A DNA stretch of 61,358 nt from Blastocatellia bacterium AA13. Its GTDB lineage: Bacteria > Acidobacteriota > Blastocatellia > UBA7656. The notes below the pieces were generated by a model that was given only the letters and a program-made list of their open reading frames with translations, made no database searches and was not told the DNA's origin. Shown here piece after piece: positions 52,695-61,358 of this stretch. The position numbers were made by a program, and so were the translations under genes. Every line of letters starts with the position of its first letter. The stretch's first letter is position 1. The stretch spans positions 1-61,358 of the forward strand of contig QHVH01000035.1 of NCBI GenBank assembly GCA_003222245.1, given 5' to 3'.

Positions 52695-52949
52695 TTGACT
52701 TATTCCGGTTTGGACAGCCGAATCGTCGTCGATTCCGGAAGCTACCGCGCCGGTCGTGAAAAAGAACTTCAGCTCATGGCTGTAAAAGCGGCCGAACGCG
52801 TTCGAACTTCGCGCATACCGTTCAGTTTTGATCCCATGACGCCAAACGAACGGCGCATCGTTCACCTTGCGCTCTCGGAAGACTCCACCGTCAGAACCGA
52901 GAGCCAGGGAGGCGGCGTCGATCGCAAGGTGACTATTTTCCCAGCATAA
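52695..52949 (+). CDS. R3H-domain protein, truncated KhpB/Jag remnant
   Basis: 84 aa in the frame of the R3H domain (RIVVDSGSYRAGREKELQLMA, RIPFSFDPMTPNERRIVHLALSED, TESQGGGVDRKVTIFPA), which in KhpB/Jag binds RNA at the C-terminus. The Jag-N and KH domains that normally precede it (~120-150 aa) are missing: yidC ends only 28 bp earlier. The frame has no ATG, only TTG 52695 without a ribosome site; the ATG at 52667 that overlaps the yidC stop is in another frame and stops after 30 codons unless a +1 shift occurs. A shortened R3H-only protein or a decayed gene. Confidence 0.6.
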   Translation: MTYSGLDSRIVVDSGSYRAGREKELQLMAVKAAERVRTSRIPFSFDPMTPNERRIVHLALSEDSTVRTESQGGGVDRKVTIFPA

Positions 52950-52980
52950 TCTGTTGGCGCGGTTATGACCGCGGCACCGA

Positions 52981-54342
52981 ATGCGCGCCGGAGATACCAT
53001 CGCCGCGATCTCAACCCCGCCCGGACGCGGCGGAATCGGCGTGATCCGAATCAGCGGTCCTGCCGCGCTCGAGACTGCCGCTTCAATTTTTAAGCCTCGA
53101 TCCGCCGAACCGCTGGGCTCGCCTGCATTGGCTCGAGTCGGCAAGGTATTCGATCCAGCCTCGAGAGAAATTCTCGACTCGGCGATCCTCACCTATTTCA
53201 AAGCCCCTCATTCTTACTCCGGCGAAGATGTAGTTGAATTGAGTTGCCACGGCAGCCCGATAATTCTCGGACGCGTGCTCGAGATGTTGCTCGCGCGGGG
53301 CGCACGCCCGGCTGAACCCGGCGAGTTCACTCTGCGGGCATTTTTGAATAAGAGGATTGATCTGGCGCAGGCCCAGGCTGTGAAGGATCTAATCGATGCT
53401 CAAACCGAATTTCAGGTGCGTCTGGCTACAAGGCAGATGGAGGGAGCGCTCTCGCGACAGCTTTCGCCCATCAAGGATGCTCTCGTAAACGTAATCGTGC
53501 ATCTCGAGTCCAGCATCGAGTTCGTCGAAGATGATATCTCGCCCGAAGCGGCAAGCTTGCTTGAGGATAAACTCGACCGGCTGATAGATCGGATTGCTGC
53601 GATCGCCGCGTCCTTCTCGCTGGGCAAGTACGTGCGCGAAGGTTTCGATCTGGTTATAGTGGGCAAGCCGAACGTTGGAAAGTCGTCGGTCTTCAATCGT
53701 CTGATCGGACGCGACAGAGCCATAATTACGGAGATCGCGGGAACGACTCGGGACGCGCTGTACGAAGCTACTTCGATTTCCGGAGTACCCGTGAGACTGA
53801 TCGATACCGCTGGAATTCGCGAAACGACCGATATAGTCGAAACGATCGGAATCAATCGCACTCGCACGGCCATTGCCGACGCCGATGTCGCGCTGCTGGT
53901 GCTGGACGCGTCCGAACCGATCTCGGCTGACGATAATGCGTTGCTCGGCGAAATACCGCTTGATAAGCGCATAGTCGTTTTGAACAAGAGCGATCTTCCC
54001 CGGCGAATGACCGGCCCTTCAGGTGAACCATGCCTTTTGATTTCAGCGATCACGGGAGAAGGATTTGATTTACTCCTGGCCTCGATAATGCAAAGACTCG
54101 CGGGAGATTCTTCGATCGAGCGCGACGACATTTTGATCACAGATGTAAGACAACACTCGGCGCTGCGGCGAGCGATTCCACAGCTTGAAGAAGCAAAGGC
54201 GATACTTAATAGCGGCGGACACGAAGAGGTGATCCTTCTGAAATTGAGGAGCGCTCTTGAAGCGATTGGGGAAATAACGGGAGAGACTCTGACTGAGGAC
54301 ATCCTCGGGCAAATCTTCGCGACATTTTGCATCGGGAAATAG
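52981..54342 (+). CDS. mnmE: tRNA modification GTPase MnmE
   Basis: 453 aa. N-terminal domain RAGDTIAAISTPPGRGGIGVIRISGP, GTPase G1 VGKPNVGKSSVFNRL, G3 IDTAGIRET, G4 LNKSD, and the C-terminal catalytic Cys in FCIGK. With MnmG it makes the 5-carboxymethylaminomethyl group on U34 of certain tRNAs. Start ATG 52981. Confidence 0.96.
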   Translation: MRAGDTIAAISTPPGRGGIGVIRISGPAALETAASIFKPRSAEPLGSPALARVGKVFDPASREILDSAILTYFKAPHSYSGEDVVELSCHGSPIILGRVLEMLLARGARPAEPGEFTLRAFLNKRIDLAQAQAVKDLIDAQTEFQVRLATRQMEGALSRQLSPIKDALVNVIVHLESSIEFVEDDISPEAASLLEDKLDRLIDRIAAIAASFSLGKYVREGFDLVIVGKPNVGKSSVFNRLIGRDRAIITEIAGTTRDALYEATSISGVPVRLIDTAGIRETTDIVETIGINRTRTAIADADVALLVLDASEPISADDNALLGEIPLDKRIVVLNKSDLPRRMTGPSGEPCLLISAITGEGFDLLLASIMQRLAGDSSIERDDILITDVRQHSALRRAIPQLEEAKAILNSGGHEEVILLKLRSALEAIGEITGETLTEDILGQIFATFCIGK

Positions 54343-54450
54343 CGGTCACGACGCACACCCGACGCCGACACAAACATTGCCGCCATATTTCAGATCGTGT
54401 AAAACTAGATCGCTCCGGAGCGTGGATTCGAGCGTCAGGGCCGCAATATT

Positions 54451-56310
54451 ATGACTGAATTTGAAGTAATCGTTATAGGAGGGGGCCACGCCGGCTGCGA
54501 AGCCGCCTACATAGCCGCGCGCGTGGGCGCCCGGACCGCGCTTGTCACTCTCGACCGCTACTCCATCGGTCAGATGAGCTGTAATCCGGCTATCGGCGGC
54601 ATTGCAAAAGGCCACATGGTGCGAGAGGTCGATGCGCTGGGCGGAATCATGGGTAAGGTGATTGACGAGACCGGAATTCAGTTCCGTCTCTTGAATCGAA
54701 GCCGCGGGCCGGCCGTTCAATCGCCGAGGGCGCAGGCCGATCGGAACCTCTACAGAGCGGAGATGCAGAGAAGGCTCTCCGCGACCGAAGGCCTTACGAT
54801 AATAGACGGCGAGGCCGCTGAGATCAGAATCAATCGCGGCGCCGTCGAAGGAGTTGCTCTGGGCGATGGAACGTTCGTCGGCTCGCGAGTCGTGGTGCTT
54901 ACCACCGGTACGTTTCTGAATGGGCTCATCCACGTAGGCAACAAGACCTTTCAGGCGGGCCGCGCCGGAGACCCGGCTTCAATAAGACTCGCTGACTGTG
55001 TTCGCGACATCGGATTCAACACCGGGAGACTGAAGACCGGAACTCCGCCGAGGCTCGACGGCCGCACCATTGAATACTCTAGATTCGAACGGCAGCCGGG
55101 CGACGATCAGCCTGTGCCATTCTCATTCGCTACGCGGAATATTAATCGCCGGCAGATTGAGTGTTTTATCGGATATACGAACGAGAGAATGCATGATGCA
55201 ATACGCAGGAATCTGGACAAGTCCCCGCTTTACAGTGGAGACATCGTCGGCATTGGACCGCGTTATTGCCCTTCCATAGAAGACAAAGTGGTCAAGTTCG
55301 CCGAGAAGTCACGCCATCAAATCTTTCTCGAGCCCGAAGGATATGAGACCTACGAGGTTTATCCAAACGGCATTTCTACGAGTCTTCCCGAAGAGATTCA
55401 GCTCGAGATGGTTCGGCTCATCGAGGGCCTCGAAAATGTGAAGATGCTGAGGCCGGGATATGCGGTCGAGTACGATTTCGTTGATCCTCGCGAGCTCCAC
55501 CCGACACTCGAGACAAAACGCGTTGCGGGTTTATTCCACGCGGGCCAGATAAACGGAACGTCTGGTTATGAAGAAGCGGCCGGGCAAGGAATCGTAGCAG
55601 GAATTAACGCCGCCCTTGCTTCTCGGAATCGAGGACAGATTGTCCTTGATAGAACCAACAGCTATTTGGGCGTGATGGTGGACGATCTTGTAACGAAGGG
55701 CGCGGACGAGCCTTATCGTATGTTCACTTCACGGGCTGAGATGAGGCTAACGCTCAGATACGACAATGCGGACGAAAGACTCACTCCTTTGGGCCATCAA
55801 ATCGGTTCTATTGATGAAGCCGGCTATGCGGCATATTTAAGACGGCGGGATTGCGTCGAAACCGCGAGACGGATTCTCACATCGTGTAAGGTCACGGATT
55901 TCGATGAAGAGATGACGCTATCGCTCGAAGGATCACCCGAAAGCCTCAAGGGAAAGACCCTGGAGTACCTCGCTCGGCGTCCCGACTTCAGCTCCGAGCG
56001 GCTTCTTGAAGCCGTTCTGTCAAAGGGAGAAACGGCTCTCGATGCTGAGAGCGCTCGGGTAGCGATCAACGACGTGAGGTATGCAGGTTACTTAAAGGAT
56101 CAGGAATCGCTTGCGAAGAAACGAGGGCGCTACGACGATCTTTCGATCCCCGCGAATTTTGAATACTCAAGAATTTCGGGTCTTTCCGCTGAAGCTGTTC
56201 AGAAGTTCGGCAGAATTCAGCCTCAGACGATCGGTCAGGCTGCGCGGATTCCGGGTATCACGCCTGCCGCGGTATCGGTGCTTCTGGTCGAAGTGTTGCG
56301 CGCAAATTGA
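54451..56310 (+). CDS. mnmG: tRNA uridine 5-carboxymethylaminomethyl modification enzyme MnmG
   Basis: 619 aa. FAD site [45 protein letters not shown], conserved [13 protein letters not shown], and the C-terminal [14 protein letters not shown]-type helices ([19 protein letters not shown]). It works as the FAD-dependent partner of MnmE. ATG 54451 lies 108 bp after mnmE. The usual downstream partner rsmG is not present. Confidence 0.96.
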   Translation: MTEFEVIVIGGGHAGCEAAYIAARVGARTALVTLDRYSIGQMSCNPAIGGIAKGHMVREVDALGGIMGKVIDETGIQFRLLNRSRGPAVQSPRAQADRNLYRAEMQRRLSATEGLTIIDGEAAEIRINRGAVEGVALGDGTFVGSRVVVLTTGTFLNGLIHVGNKTFQAGRAGDPASIRLADCVRDIGFNTGRLKTGTPPRLDGRTIEYSRFERQPGDDQPVPFSFATRNINRRQIECFIGYTNERMHDAIRRNLDKSPLYSGDIVGIGPRYCPSIEDKVVKFAEKSRHQIFLEPEGYETYEVYPNGISTSLPEEIQLEMVRLIEGLENVKMLRPGYAVEYDFVDPRELHPTLETKRVAGLFHAGQINGTSGYEEAAGQGIVAGINAALASRNRGQIVLDRTNSYLGVMVDDLVTKGADEPYRMFTSRAEMRLTLRYDNADERLTPLGHQIGSIDEAGYAAYLRRRDCVETARRILTSCKVTDFDEEMTLSLEGSPESLKGKTLEYLARRPDFSSERLLEAVLSKGETALDAESARVAINDVRYAGYLKDQESLAKKRGRYDDLSIPANFEYSRISGLSAEAVQKFGRIQPQTIGQAARIPGITPAAVSVLLVEVLRAN

Positions 56311-56697
56311 GCGACTCGATCTTCGGCGAGGTTGACGTGGAGAACGAACCCAAGAGAGGGGACCTGCCTTTGTGGATCAATTCCTCAAACGTAACATCTC
56401 AGCAACCTATATCCATAGATTAACTCTGGCAGGTGGCTTGCAGAGACATATAGCGGAAGGGTTCGGGGCGCTTCCGGTAGTTCTTCCCTGGTTCTTAGAT
56501 AAAGGATCTTCACAAATGGAGAGACAGCCCCGAACCTACCGATCGTTCTCATAACCTACTGATCATTGGGCATCTTCGTTGATGTGCGAGGGTCGCCGAC
56601 GTGGTGGTTGAGCGACCATCTACTTTGTTGCTTGTGCTGTTTTCTAGTGCGACTACAAGTCGCGTGACGCTTTTACTCCTTCACACTGTTCGAATCG
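56311..56697. other. 387-bp region after mnmG without a convincing gene
   Basis: It contains an inverted repeat GTTCGGGGC / GCCCCGAAC (56460-56468 and 56529-56537) that could pair in RNA, ahead of the terminator at 56698-56732. A 60-codon frame at 56372-56554 has GTG start and no good ribosome site and was not accepted. Since the terminator ends the region, it may be a long 3' UTR of mnmG or hold a small RNA. Confidence 0.4.
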
Positions 56698-56732
56698 GCC
56701 GCGCGGTTCCTTAAATCGCGCGGCATTTTTTT
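56698..56732 (+). terminator. rho-independent terminator after mnmG
   Basis: Stem GCCGCGCG (56698-56705) with CGCGCGGC (56717-56724), loop of 11 nt, then A and seven T. It lies ~390 bp after the mnmG stop. Confidence 0.85.
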
Positions 56733-56794
56733 GTTTGAAATGAGCGCCCCTACATTAGTATCCACGCGGCAATATCACCGCCGCCGTTCTGTCT

Positions 56795-57547
56795 CTATTT
56801 CAGACCGAACGGGAATCCCGCAATGGAAGCGATCATTTCGGCGACCGCGCGCTCAAGACCTACAAACGTCGCTCGCGCAATGATGTTGTGTCCGATGTTG
56901 AGCTCTTCGATGTAATCGAGCTCCGCGATTCGGCCCACGTTTCGATATGTCAGGCCGTGGCCCGCTGCGACTTGAATACGCGCTCCCTCGGCAATGCGGC
57001 AGCAGTCGAGAATCCTGTCCAACTCGCTCTCAATCTCTCCGATGCCGGCGTGACTGCCGGGCTCGGTGAGGCTGGAGTACTTCGAGGTGCATATCTCAAT
57101 CTGCTCGGCGCCAATCTCCGCGGCTTCGCTGATCTGATCCGGTTCGGGATCGACAAAGATGCTAGTCAAGATTTCAGCGCTCTTTAGCTGTTTGACCGCA
57201 CGGCGTAATACTCCGGCCGCTGAGAGCACGTCGAGTCCGCCTTCCGTCGTTATCTCTTCGGCGCGTTCAGGCACCAGAGTCACCGCGTCGGGCCGAATGT
57301 CTCTGGCGATATCGATCATCTCGTCGGTCGCCGCCATCTCAACATTAAGATGAGTCTTAATGATTCCCCTGAGAAGCCTGACGTCCTGATCCTGAATATG
57401 CCGGCGATCGCCGCGGAGATGAACTGTGATTCCGTCAGCGCCCGCGAGATCGGCTATGACGGCTGCCGCGACGACGCTCGGCTCTTGAGCGCGGCGCGCC
57501 TGTCGAACGGTGGCGACGTGGTCTATGTTGACGTTTAACCGAACCAT
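56795..57547 (-). CDS. pdxJ: pyridoxine 5'-phosphate synthase
   Basis: 250 aa. [48 protein letters not shown], and [12 protein letters not shown] with INELNIGH-type C-terminal [12 protein letters not shown]. It condenses 1-deoxyxylulose-5-P with 3-amino-1-hydroxyacetone-1-P to pyridoxine-5'-P. SerA, further right, belongs to the serine branch, not to PdxJ's pathway. Converges on mnmG's terminator. Confidence 0.95.
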   Translation of the reverse strand: MVRLNVNIDHVATVRQARRAQEPSVVAAAVIADLAGADGITVHLRGDRRHIQDQDVRLLRGIIKTHLNVEMAATDEMIDIARDIRPDAVTLVPERAEEITTEGGLDVLSAAGVLRRAVKQLKSAEILTSIFVDPEPDQISEAAEIGAEQIEICTSKYSSLTEPGSHAGIGEIESELDRILDCCRIAEGARIQVAAGHGLTYRNVGRIAELDYIEELNIGHNIIARATFVGLERAVAEMIASIAGFPFGLK

Positions 57548-57571
57548 AAAAGTATCGTTGGTCGACGAATC

Positions 57572-58198
57572 CTACGATCCCGCCGCAGTCCTCTCGGCGC
57601 GAGGCTCTTCCTCCGCTTCGGAGACGGACTCGTCGATGCATTTAACATTGTACCGGCCCATAAGATCGTTCCACCGAATTCTGATCAGATCGGCGAACAT
57701 ATTCATCGAGTCCGCGAAGTAGCTGACCTTGCTGCCTTCGCAGTGGTTCCAGATCACCGGCGCTTCGAGCAGCTTCAACCCCAGCTTCTTGGCTATGTAA
57801 AGCAGTTCGGGATCGAAGCCAAACCTTTCAATGCTGTTGAGACGAAAAACGTGGATCGAAGCCGCCCTTCGAAATGCTTTGAATCCGCATTGCGTGTCCT
57901 TATAGTCGAGACCGGTAATTATGCGCATCAGGAAGTTGAACACGCGGCCGCCGAAGTCTCGTATGATCGATTGATTCGGTGTGTTTGTGAGTAGGTGCAA
58001 ATCGTAACCCGCTTCCCGATAGCATGCGGCCCTCGAGAGCACGATCTTTCCCGTATCGTCCTTTGAGCCGTCGTCGACTACTATGACCTCGCTCTTGAAC
58101 GACTGGCCGGCTATAAAGGCAAGCACTTCGTCGAGAGTTCGCTCGACTCGCTCTTGTTCGTTATAGGCGGGGATTACGATCGACAGGAATACTGGCAT
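57572..58198 (-). CDS. glycosyltransferase family 2 (polyprenyl/dolichyl-phosphate sugar synthase-like)
   Basis: 208 aa from ATG 58198 (GTG 58204 is alternative). SIVIPAYNEQERVERTLDEVL, EVIVVDDGSKDDTG and DTQCGFKAFRR fit GT-A enzymes that load glucose or mannose onto polyprenyl phosphate. No membrane anchor. It could supply the donor for the GT-C protein at 21.4 kb, an inference from family roles. Confidence 0.85.
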   Translation of the reverse strand: MPVFLSIVIPAYNEQERVERTLDEVLAFIAGQSFKSEVIVVDDGSKDDTGKIVLSRAACYREAGYDLHLLTNTPNQSIIRDFGGRVFNFLMRIITGLDYKDTQCGFKAFRRAASIHVFRLNSIERFGFDPELLYIAKKLGLKLLEAPVIWNHCEGSKVSYFADSMNMFADLIRIRWNDLMGRYNVKCIDESVSEAEEEPRAERTAAGS

Positions 58199-58283
58199 AA
58201 GCACCCGATTCTCGATACAAACCCGTTCAATATAGCATAACGACGCTGAACTCTGAATGAGGCTTTCCGTGGATTCCGCCGAT

Positions 58284-59864
58284 TCAAAGTCTTACCTGTC
58301 GAACCGAGATAACGTCGCGCATTCGCCCGAATTCTTCAAGAGCGGCGTGGTCGAGAGGCTCGTCGATTTGTATCAGCGAAAGCGCGCTTTCGCCGATCTT
58401 TTTTCGGCCGAGATAGAGGCGTCCGATATTGATCGCCTGGCTGCCGATGAAGGTCGCGATTCGGCCGAGCACGCCCGGAAGGTCTCGATTGAAAACGAAC
58501 AGCATATGCCCTTTCGGAATCACCTCGAGATTGAAGTTGTTTATGCGGACGATGCGAGGATCGCGTTTGCCGAACAGCGCTCCGCATAACTCGCTCTCGC
58601 CGTCGCGCGTTTCCGATCGCACCGAGATCATGCTGGCGAAGTCCCTCGCACGCCGGGACAGCGACTCCGTCACCTTGATGCCGCGCTCCTCGGCGACTAC
58701 CGCCGCATTGACCATGTTGACGCGCTCGATCACGGGTGAAAGCAGGCCCGCGATGATTGCGTGAGTGACCGGTCTGGTGTCGTGTTCGGTCACCTCACCC
58801 GAATACTCGATATTGACCCGCGTGATCTCGTGGCCGAAGACCTGGCCCTGAAAGGAGCCGAGCTTTTCACCCAGCATTATATAGGGTCCGATGGTCGCGA
58901 GAACTTCGGCGCTGACCGCCGGAAAGTTGACTGCGCCGCGAACCGTTCCGTTTTTTAGATAATCCAATATCTGCTCGGCGATCATCGTAGCCACGCTCAA
59001 CTGCGCCTCTTCCGTAGACGCTCCAAGATGAGGCGATACGATGACCTGTTCCATCGCCAGCAGCGGATTCTCGACGGGGGTCGGCTCCTGCTCAAACACG
59101 TCAAGCGCGGCTCCGGCCGCCTTGCCGGATTGGATCGCTTCTACAAGCGCAGCTTCGTCGATCAAGCCGCCTCGCGCGCAGTTAATCAAACGCACTCCGC
59201 GCTTCATTTTTTCAATGGCGGCATGACCTATGATGTGTCGAGTTTCGTCCGTAAGCGGTGTATGCAGGGTTATGAAATCGGATCGCGCGTAGATTTCGTC
59301 GAGGGACGCAATCTCGATCCCGATCTCCCGCGCTGCCTCTTCCGTGAAATAGGGATCGAACCCAAGTACCTTCATCTCAAAATCGCGTGCACGAGCGGCA
59401 ACCGTCGATCCGATTCTGCCGAGCCCGATCACACCGAGTGTTTTGCCTCGAAGCTCGACTCCAAGGAATCGGCTCTTTTCCCAACGTCCCGCTTTCATCG
59501 AGGCGGTTGCCTGAGGTATCTGCCGCGCCAGCGACATCAACATCGCGAATGTGTGTTCGGCTGTAGTGACGGTATTACCCGCCGCGGCGTTCATCACTAC
59601 AACGCCGCGGCGCGTTCCCGCCGATACGTCTATGTTGTCGACGCCCGTTCCCGCGCGGCCGACTACCTTGAGTCGCCTGGCATTGCGAAAGACTTCGGCG
59701 GTAACGCGGGTCTTGCTCCTGACGACCAGTCCTTCGCAATCGGCTACAGCGGTCAGCAGCTCTTCCGCGGAGATGGCCGGCCGCTCGTCAACAACAACGC
59801 CGCCGGCGGCTCGAAGGATGTCTACGCCCGCTTTCTCCAATCCATCGCAAACCAGAATTCGCAT
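58284..59864 (-). CDS. serA: D-3-phosphoglycerate dehydrogenase
   Basis: 526 aa, the long bacterial form. NAD site VIGLGRIGSTVAARA, catalytic Arg in NCARGGLIDEAAL, Glu in ALDVFEQEP, His in SPHLGASTEEAQ, then an intervening domain and a C-terminal ACT domain (HMLFVFNRDLPGVLGRIATFIG) able to bind serine. ATG 59864 is chosen over a start at 60002 because the sequence before it (RGARRK...) is not family-like. First step of serine synthesis. Divergent from the HxlR gene with about 125 bp between starts. Confidence 0.95.
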   Translation of the reverse strand: MRILVCDGLEKAGVDILRAAGGVVVDERPAISAEELLTAVADCEGLVVRSKTRVTAEVFRNARRLKVVGRAGTGVDNIDVSAGTRRGVVVMNAAAGNTVTTAEHTFAMLMSLARQIPQATASMKAGRWEKSRFLGVELRGKTLGVIGLGRIGSTVAARARDFEMKVLGFDPYFTEEAAREIGIEIASLDEIYARSDFITLHTPLTDETRHIIGHAAIEKMKRGVRLINCARGGLIDEAALVEAIQSGKAAGAALDVFEQEPTPVENPLLAMEQVIVSPHLGASTEEAQLSVATMIAEQILDYLKNGTVRGAVNFPAVSAEVLATIGPYIMLGEKLGSFQGQVFGHEITRVNIEYSGEVTEHDTRPVTHAIIAGLLSPVIERVNMVNAAVVAEERGIKVTESLSRRARDFASMISVRSETRDGESELCGALFGKRDPRIVRINNFNLEVIPKGHMLFVFNRDLPGVLGRIATFIGSQAINIGRLYLGRKKIGESALSLIQIDEPLDHAALEEFGRMRDVISVRQVRL

Positions 59865-59989
59865 TTTTCGTCGGGCCCCTCTCGCTTCGTGCTCGTGATC
59901 GTTTCTTGAGTACTCTACTGTTAGAAAAACCGGAAGCGTCATTCTAACGCAGTCAATTGTGATATAGTATCGCCCGAACGGAGCCAGTA

Positions 59990-60463
59990 ATGCCCAAAGC
60001 ATCGGCCTGCCGGATAGATCGAGTGCTCGATTTCATCGAAGATAAATGGACCATCGGCATCCTTCATGAATTGAGTCTCGGGCCTCGCCGTACGCTGGAG
60101 ATTCTGGGAGCATTCAACGGGCTGAGCCCGCGAACGCTCGGGATCAGGCTCAAGAAGCTCAATCGATCAGGCATTCTAAAACGACAATCCTTCCCTGAGT
60201 CGCCGCCGAGAGTCGAATGGTCTTTGACCGAAAAAGGCCGGGATCTCCTCGTCGTAGTTGCAGCCATAACCGAGGTGGCGTCGCGTTGGAAACTGGGCGT
60301 CGGCGAGAATCCGACATCCCGCTGCCGGGTCTGTGTCGCGACAGAGGCCGGCGAGCGAATTTCAGCACCGGAATTGACGGAAGACTATTCTGAAGACTTG
60401 TCGTCATCACAGTCTCGGCTTCCAAATCGTGCTCGAAAACGCACCGACATTGTTCTACTGTGA
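59990..60463 (+). CDS. HxlR-family winged-helix regulator
   Basis: 157 aa. The winged helix is complete (VLDFIEDKWTIGILHELSLGPRRTLEIL, GLSPRTLGIRLKKLNRSGILKRQ, PRVEWSLTEKGRDLLVVV). A conserved Cys at position 7 (SACRID) is in the place where some HxlR/YodB proteins sense redox or electrophiles. The C-terminal tail has two more Cys (CRVC). Divergent from serA and convergent with an MFS gene, either of which it may control. Confidence 0.88.
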   Translation: MPKASACRIDRVLDFIEDKWTIGILHELSLGPRRTLEILGAFNGLSPRTLGIRLKKLNRSGILKRQSFPESPPRVEWSLTEKGRDLLVVVAAITEVASRWKLGVGENPTSRCRVCVATEAGERISAPELTEDYSEDLSSSQSRLPNRARKRTDIVLL

Positions 60464-60473
60464 GCACTCCTGA

Positions 60474-61358
60474 TTAATTTCGATTCCCCTTTTCGGCGCC
60501 GCCTGCCTGCGCGGCTGCAAGCTCGGGCCTGGCATACTGGTCCAGTCCAAAGCCGAGGAAAATCGTCGCGAGTAGAATCGCCGACGAGAAGTAATACGGC
60601 GAAGATACTCCGAGCGAATCGAATGACCATCCAAAGAACAGCGGCGCTGCGATGCGGGCGACTCCGCCATACGTCTGCTGCATACCCATATAGAGCCCGC
60701 GTTCGGCCGGGGCAATTACTCGCGACAGAAGCGCAGTCACGCAGGGAAAAGTGAAGGCCGTGCCCAGCGGAATCAGCGCGACCGCTAAAGCGAGCATCCC
60801 CAGGTTTCCCGACAGAGGCATTCCGACTACGCCGGCCGCCAGCAACACAAGACCAAGCCGTGAGAGATTCGCCTCTCCGAGCCAGTCGACCGCGCGGCCC
60901 AAAAGCAGCACCCGCGTGAAGACCGATATCGATCCGATATACATAAAAAAATAACCGATCGTCTGCTCGGTCACTTGAAATCGCGCATTGAGAAATAGCG
61001 CAAGAACGGAAAAGCTGCCCTGATACGCGCCTATCGCGATTGCATAGATCCAAATCAGGCGGGATGAAGGCTCGCTGGACCGCGACATCACCCTCCAGAT
61101 CGCCTGACGCGAGGTCGGACGTTTTGATGCCGCGTGCTGGTCAGCTAGAGGTTCCCGCGATTCAGTTAGATAACGGGCGGCAAAAAATATATTCAAGAGA
61201 CAGAGCGCCGCGGCAATGATGCCGGGCATTGCCCTGCCGAGATTCAATGTTCCAGGACCAGGCATAAGATCGCGCCGGCCCAACGAAATAGCGACGGAAC
61301 CGAGCACGGGTCCGAGAGCGACGCCGAGGTTGGTCGTCGCCGAGAGCCATCCAAGCGC
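60474..61358 (-). CDS. MFS transporter, 5' part cut by the window edge
   Basis: 295 codons present, frame open through the window end (the last visible residues LGWLSATTNLGVALGPVLGSVAISL form helices 4-5 of a major facilitator), so the N-terminus lies beyond 61358. The C-terminal half has about six to seven helices (FSVLALFLNARFQVTEQTIGYFF, LGRAVDWLGEANLSRLG, ALLSRVIAPAERGLYMGMQQTYGG). Drug/efflux-type MFS pattern; substrate unknown. Its end is 10 bp from the HxlR gene's end. Confidence 0.85.
   Translation of the reverse strand, partial: ALGWLSATTNLGVALGPVLGSVAISLGRRDLMPGPGTLNLGRAMPGIIAAALCLLNIFFAARYLTESREPLADQHAASKRPTSRQAIWRVMSRSSEPSSRLIWIYAIAIGAYQGSFSVLALFLNARFQVTEQTIGYFFMYIGSISVFTRVLLLGRAVDWLGEANLSRLGLVLLAAGVVGMPLSGNLGMLALAVALIPLGTAFTFPCVTALLSRVIAPAERGLYMGMQQTYGGVARIAAPLFFGWSFDSLGVSSPYYFSSAILLATIFLGFGLDQYARPELAAAQAGGAEKGNRN

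Noticed and set aside
56372-56554. 60-codon frame after mnmG
   Set aside because: GTG start, weak spacing to any purine tract, no homology; better treated as untranslated region.
1-61358. CRISPR arrays, prophage structural genes, rRNA genes
   Set aside because: No regularly spaced repeats, no capsid/tail/integrase genes and no rRNA sequence were seen anywhere in the window.

Overview
The window looks like chromosomal DNA of a Gram-negative (diderm) bacterium, most likely an Acidobacteriota of the Blastocatellia type. This placement is inferred from gene content, not from a marker-gene search. Supporting signs are LpxC and an ADP-heptose:LPS heptosyltransferase (outer-membrane LPS), a large Oar-like TonB-dependent receptor with an N-terminal carboxypeptidase-regulatory-like domain, c-type cytochrome/copper monooxygenase-like proteins, BIG2/LVIVD and YVTN propeller proteins, and moderately high GC with many GTG/TTG starts.

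Layout. 1-4.1 kb: hpt and rpiB (divergent), then an ECF sigma/anti-sigma/secretin-N-like exported protein operon. 4.1-9.9 kb: a nucleoside/simple-sugar ABC importer (ATPase and two permeases, no binding protein), a Tat-type FAD amine oxidase and purine-nucleoside phosphorylase, which together make a purine-nucleoside uptake and salvage module. 9.9-12.3 kb: a family-5 uracil-DNA glycosylase and a translationally coupled AAA ATPase/TOPRIM-like pair that resembles defence cassettes. 12.4-25 kb: exported cupin and hydrolase, copper monooxygenase-like cytochrome, subtilase, nucleotide-sugar and LPS genes, a carbon-nitrogen hydrolase, a selenocysteine tRNA, lpxC and a HIT protein. 25.5-32.2 kb: AraC regulator, BIG2/LVIVD protein, and a hybrid sensor kinase broken by two frameshifts. 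32-40 kb: a long minus-strand run with the heme genes hemE-hemH-hemY, then enoyl-CoA hydratase, pentaheme cytochrome, MFS transporter and a YVTN propeller with a His/Met-rich loop. 41-45 kb: TonB-dependent receptor and a small exported protein.

45.66-49.67 kb is the most unusual part: a complete 4.0-kb IS1-family mobile element. It has perfect 23-bp terminal inverted repeats beginning GGTGATG and an 8-bp target-site duplication (CGGTAAAG), and encodes a DDE IS1-type transposase. Its cargo is atypical: a 92-aa unknown, a 49-aa zinc-ribbon protein behind a strong promoter and a 23-bp palindrome, a tRNA gene with an Arg-like body but a predicted GCU anticodon and C33 instead of U33, a 226-aa protein with a possible C-terminal HTH, and a 331-aa protein with a HEPN-like R-N-x3-H motif. 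It sits 22 bp upstream of the rpmH promoter.

49.7-56.7 kb: the conserved rpmH-rnpA-yidD-yidC-khpB-mnmE-mnmG cluster, in which khpB is reduced to its R3H domain and neither dnaA nor rsmG is present next to it. 56.8-61.4 kb: pdxJ, a family-2 glycosyltransferase, serA, an HxlR regulator and an MFS gene cut by the window edge.
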